From Halocatena halophila (GTDB lineage Archaea; Halobacteriota; Halobacteria; Halobacteriales; Haloarculaceae): a stretch of 64,000 nucleotides of DNA. Of this stretch, positions 61,867 to 64,000 are shown one piece after another (position 1 is the first letter of the stretch; every line of letters begins with the position of its first letter). A model generated the notes under the pieces. That model had not been told where the DNA came from, ran no database searches, and saw only the letters and a list, made by a program, of their open reading frames with translations. The translations under genes were made by a program, and so were the position numbers. The stretch spans positions 35,701-99,700 of the forward strand of contig CP071308.1 in NCBI GenBank assembly GCA_027563145.1, given 5' to 3'.

Positions 61867-64000
61867 TCCTGAGGTCTACTTCCTCGGTCCCTTCTAACTC
61901 TGCTTGGATTCGGTCTCGTTTCCACTCCAACGGTGAGAGAATGCTCTCTGTGGCTCGCACGAGTTCGGTGACGTAGTACTCGGCGTCGTATCGATCCAGC
62001 GTTTCGTGAGCGAGCGCCACGCGGTCGCGCGATTGTTTGTCATCATCCACGACTATGTATCGGACGTCCTGTCCGGGATGGATCGACAGTCCCTGGTTGC
62101 GAGCTCGTTCAAGCGCAGCGACGTTGGTGGTGTACTGCGTGTAAGCATCGACTGGTTTTGAGACACGGTTACGAACGACGAGTTCGGCGGGATCGACGTT
62201 GCCACGTCGAAGCCGACCAATTGCACGGTTGAGCAGTCCGATCACAGCTTCGGGAGAGCGGGTCCTGTCGAGACAGTCCAGACACTCGTTTTGAAATGCC
62301 TCGATGAACGGCGGGGTCGAGCGCTGTCGGGCCTCGATCCCCCGGATTTTGAACTCGTCTCTGTTGGCGTGTTTGCCGAAATATTTGGTTAGCGCACCGG
62401 CCGCAGCGTGGCGCTGTGGTACGAACGCTACCCAGTCAAATTCGCCCTCATACTCCAGTTCGATGCCCACGGCCTCAGTGACCGCCGCAGCGATCTCTTC
62501 AAGCGATTGCTGGTCGTCAGCATCAGAATCTGGTTTCACCCAGATCGAATCGACGATACCGTGAACGACCCGCCAGCCACCGGCCTCGAGGTGGTCTTTG
62601 GCGGTGAGGAGGATCTCTCGAGCGAACGCGTTGATCGCTTCGTGGCACTCGATGCGTCCGAACTTCGCGTTGTTGAATCCCTGGTAGCCGAAACAGGCGA
62701 CGAGTATCCACTTCAGGGCATCCGATCGACCGGATAGCGAATCAATCTTGTCCTGGTCGGGATCAGCACACTCTCGTTCTTTTCGGATTTTAGCTTTGAT
62801 CACTTGGCGATCGTCAATCAGCGGCTGGAGCACATCGGTGAGGTAGCCCTGTTCATCGCAGATCGAGTAGCCGAGCTCGGGGACGTCACTGCGATCGGCG
62901 TGACAGTCACACCGGATCACATCGGGCGAGACGTTACGCGTGCAGATGATGTTGGGATAGAGACTGGCGAAATCGAGTTCGTGAACCGCCTCATGCAAGC
63001 CGACCTTTGGGGTGAAGATGAAGCCACCTCTATCTGCATGGTGCAGTGTCGTCATCGACTTGAACTGCTCGTGTCGCCAGGAGCGATTCGGGACCAGCAC
63101 GCCACGGTCGTGGGCTTCACAGATCTGGATCGCCGTCAGGATGTTCCCGATCGACGCCCAGGCAGCTTCCTGGAGTGGCTTTCGTGACCGGAACACTAGA
63201 TCGAGAATGCCGTCGAGATTCGACTTGCTGTAGAAAAACGAGCTCGATCGATCGAGTATCACTCGACCGGGAACATTGTACCGTGCCGGTGAGTGACCGA
63301 TCTGCCCGTAGCTGGCGTACGTCGATCGGGTGGCCAGCTGTTGATAGTCGATATCGGGCCAGCGACTCAGTGAAAACCAATTGAGCTCGCACTCGTCGGC
63401 CATCGAGTACAGCGTCGGTACGATCTCGGCGGTTGAACAGACCAGCACGTCGGGATCGCGCTCGTCGATCGCCGTCTGAACGGCATCGAGAATAGCTGGC
63501 GGTCGTCCGGTTACTGTGTCGCCGTCGATCGCGAGCTCGCCATACTGCTCTCCAGCAGTTTCGGCTATCGGAACGTCGAGTGTAAGTGCCCTAGGGGTAC
63601 GTGCCGGTGTTGGATCGCGATCTGTTTCCAGACAGTAGCGGAACTCCCTGGAAATATCCACGTTGAACGTTGTGACATCGCCGATCGGAATCGTTGGAAG
63701 CTGACGGGCCTGCTCGGCGAGCGAGGGGATAGCATCGATATGCGTTGCGTCGACGGCCAGCACGGGCTCGTGCTCGCGACGAAAGCCTGGCCGGCGATCG
63801 ACACGTTCGACAGCCACGACATCTGGATGGTTGGCGTAGAGCGTATGGAGAGGGTCGAGATCGACCCCAGTGTCCGGAGAGCGCGAGCCGACGAAAAACC
63901 GTGGAGTGTAGCCGGTTTGGACTGTATAGTCGGCACTATCAGCTGTGAGTTCCCACTCTACCACACGACCGTCGTCCAGAAAGTCGAACGTGTAGGCCAT
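61859..64000 (-). CDS. polB2: Family B DNA polymerase, PolB2-like
   Basis: 713 residues; the ATG is the last codon of the window (64000-63998) and MAYTFDFLDDGRVVEWELTA fits a true start. Motif A is ELDFASLYPNII, motif B LKWILVACFGYQGFNNAKFG, and motif C reads VVHGIVDSIWVK, where YGDTDS has lost the first Asp. This is a PolB2 trait, so polymerase activity is doubtful. The exonuclease Asp/Glu residues are not evident. It may have a role in DNA repair or damage tolerance. Its stop lies inside the last repeat of CRISPR unit D. Confidence 0.88.
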   Translation of the reverse strand: MAYTFDFLDDGRVVEWELTADSADYTVQTGYTPRFFVGSRSPDTGVDLDPLHTLYANHPDVVAVERVDRRPGFRREHEPVLAVDATHIDAIPSLAEQARQLPTIPIGDVTTFNVDISREFRYCLETDRDPTPARTPRALTLDVPIAETAGEQYGELAIDGDTVTGRPPAILDAVQTAIDERDPDVLVCSTAEIVPTLYSMADECELNWFSLSRWPDIDYQQLATRSTYASYGQIGHSPARYNVPGRVILDRSSSFFYSKSNLDGILDLVFRSRKPLQEAAWASIGNILTAIQICEAHDRGVLVPNRSWRHEQFKSMTTLHHADRGGFIFTPKVGLHEAVHELDFASLYPNIICTRNVSPDVIRCDCHADRSDVPELGYSICDEQGYLTDVLQPLIDDRQVIKAKIRKERECADPDQDKIDSLSGRSDALKWILVACFGYQGFNNAKFGRIECHEAINAFAREILLTAKDHLEAGGWRVVHGIVDSIWVKPDSDADDQQSLEEIAAAVTEAVGIELEYEGEFDWVAFVPQRHAAAGALTKYFGKHANRDEFKIRGIEARQRSTPPFIEAFQNECLDCLDRTRSPEAVIGLLNRAIGRLRRGNVDPAELVVRNRVSKPVDAYTQYTTNVAALERARNQGLSIHPGQDVRYIVVDDDKQSRDRVALAHETLDRYDAEYYVTELVRATESILSPLEWKRDRIQAELEGTEEVDLRSF

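Overview
The window reads as an accessory replicon, or a large plasmid-like island, of a halophilic archaeon (class Halobacteria). The evidence is strongly acidic proteins, two Orc1/Cdc6 initiators with ORB-like iterons, a plasmid-type ParA pair, a PolB2-type polymerase, SNJ2/XerCD-like integrases, IS1341-type OrfB genes, a haloarchaeal Tat lipoprotein and I-B-like CRISPR repeats. All assignments come from reading the sequence; no database search was run.

Layout. 1-9.7 kb: replication and partition module, with two orc1/cdc6 genes, each beside its own iteron family (oriA about 358-934, oriB about 5418-5733), three 58-bp tandem repeats, parA and a ribbon-helix-helix partner. 9.7-14.6 kb: regulators, decayed genes and two divergent CRISPR leader/array units (A and B), then a TRAM protein. 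14.7-33 kb: an island bounded by two related tyrosine recombinases. It holds a 2.2-kb segmental duplication carrying a DDE transposase, a third frameshifted transposase, and a terpenoid cluster: two class I terpene cyclases fused to an N-terminal SRPBCC domain, two polyprenyl diphosphate synthases, decayed copies of both, and a prenylcysteine-oxidase-like flavoprotein. 33-45 kb: cargo genes, including a large AlbA_2-like protein, an operon of three zinc-ribbon microproteins with a membrane protein and a HEPN protein, an intact resolvase with operators, and a lanthipeptide locus (44-aa precursor and a LanM lacking the cyclase domain). 45-64 kb: CRISPR units C and D, each near a TnpB-like gene of one divergent subfamily; a classical TnpB; and a defence-like region (AbiE-like pair, Ski2-like helicase, CoiA-like nuclease, SNase, SRAP, Mrr-like endonuclease), ending in PolB2.

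How the parts relate. The terpene cyclase and prenyl synthase genes are arranged as cyclase then synthase, so the synthase would supply the diphosphate substrate. The four CRISPR units share a 42-43-nt palindromic leader element exactly 55 bp before the first repeat, yet no cas1-cas8 genes are present; the two divergent TnpB-like genes are the only RNA-guided-nuclease-like proteins beside them. Serine-recombinase debris at several places shows repeated insertion and loss.
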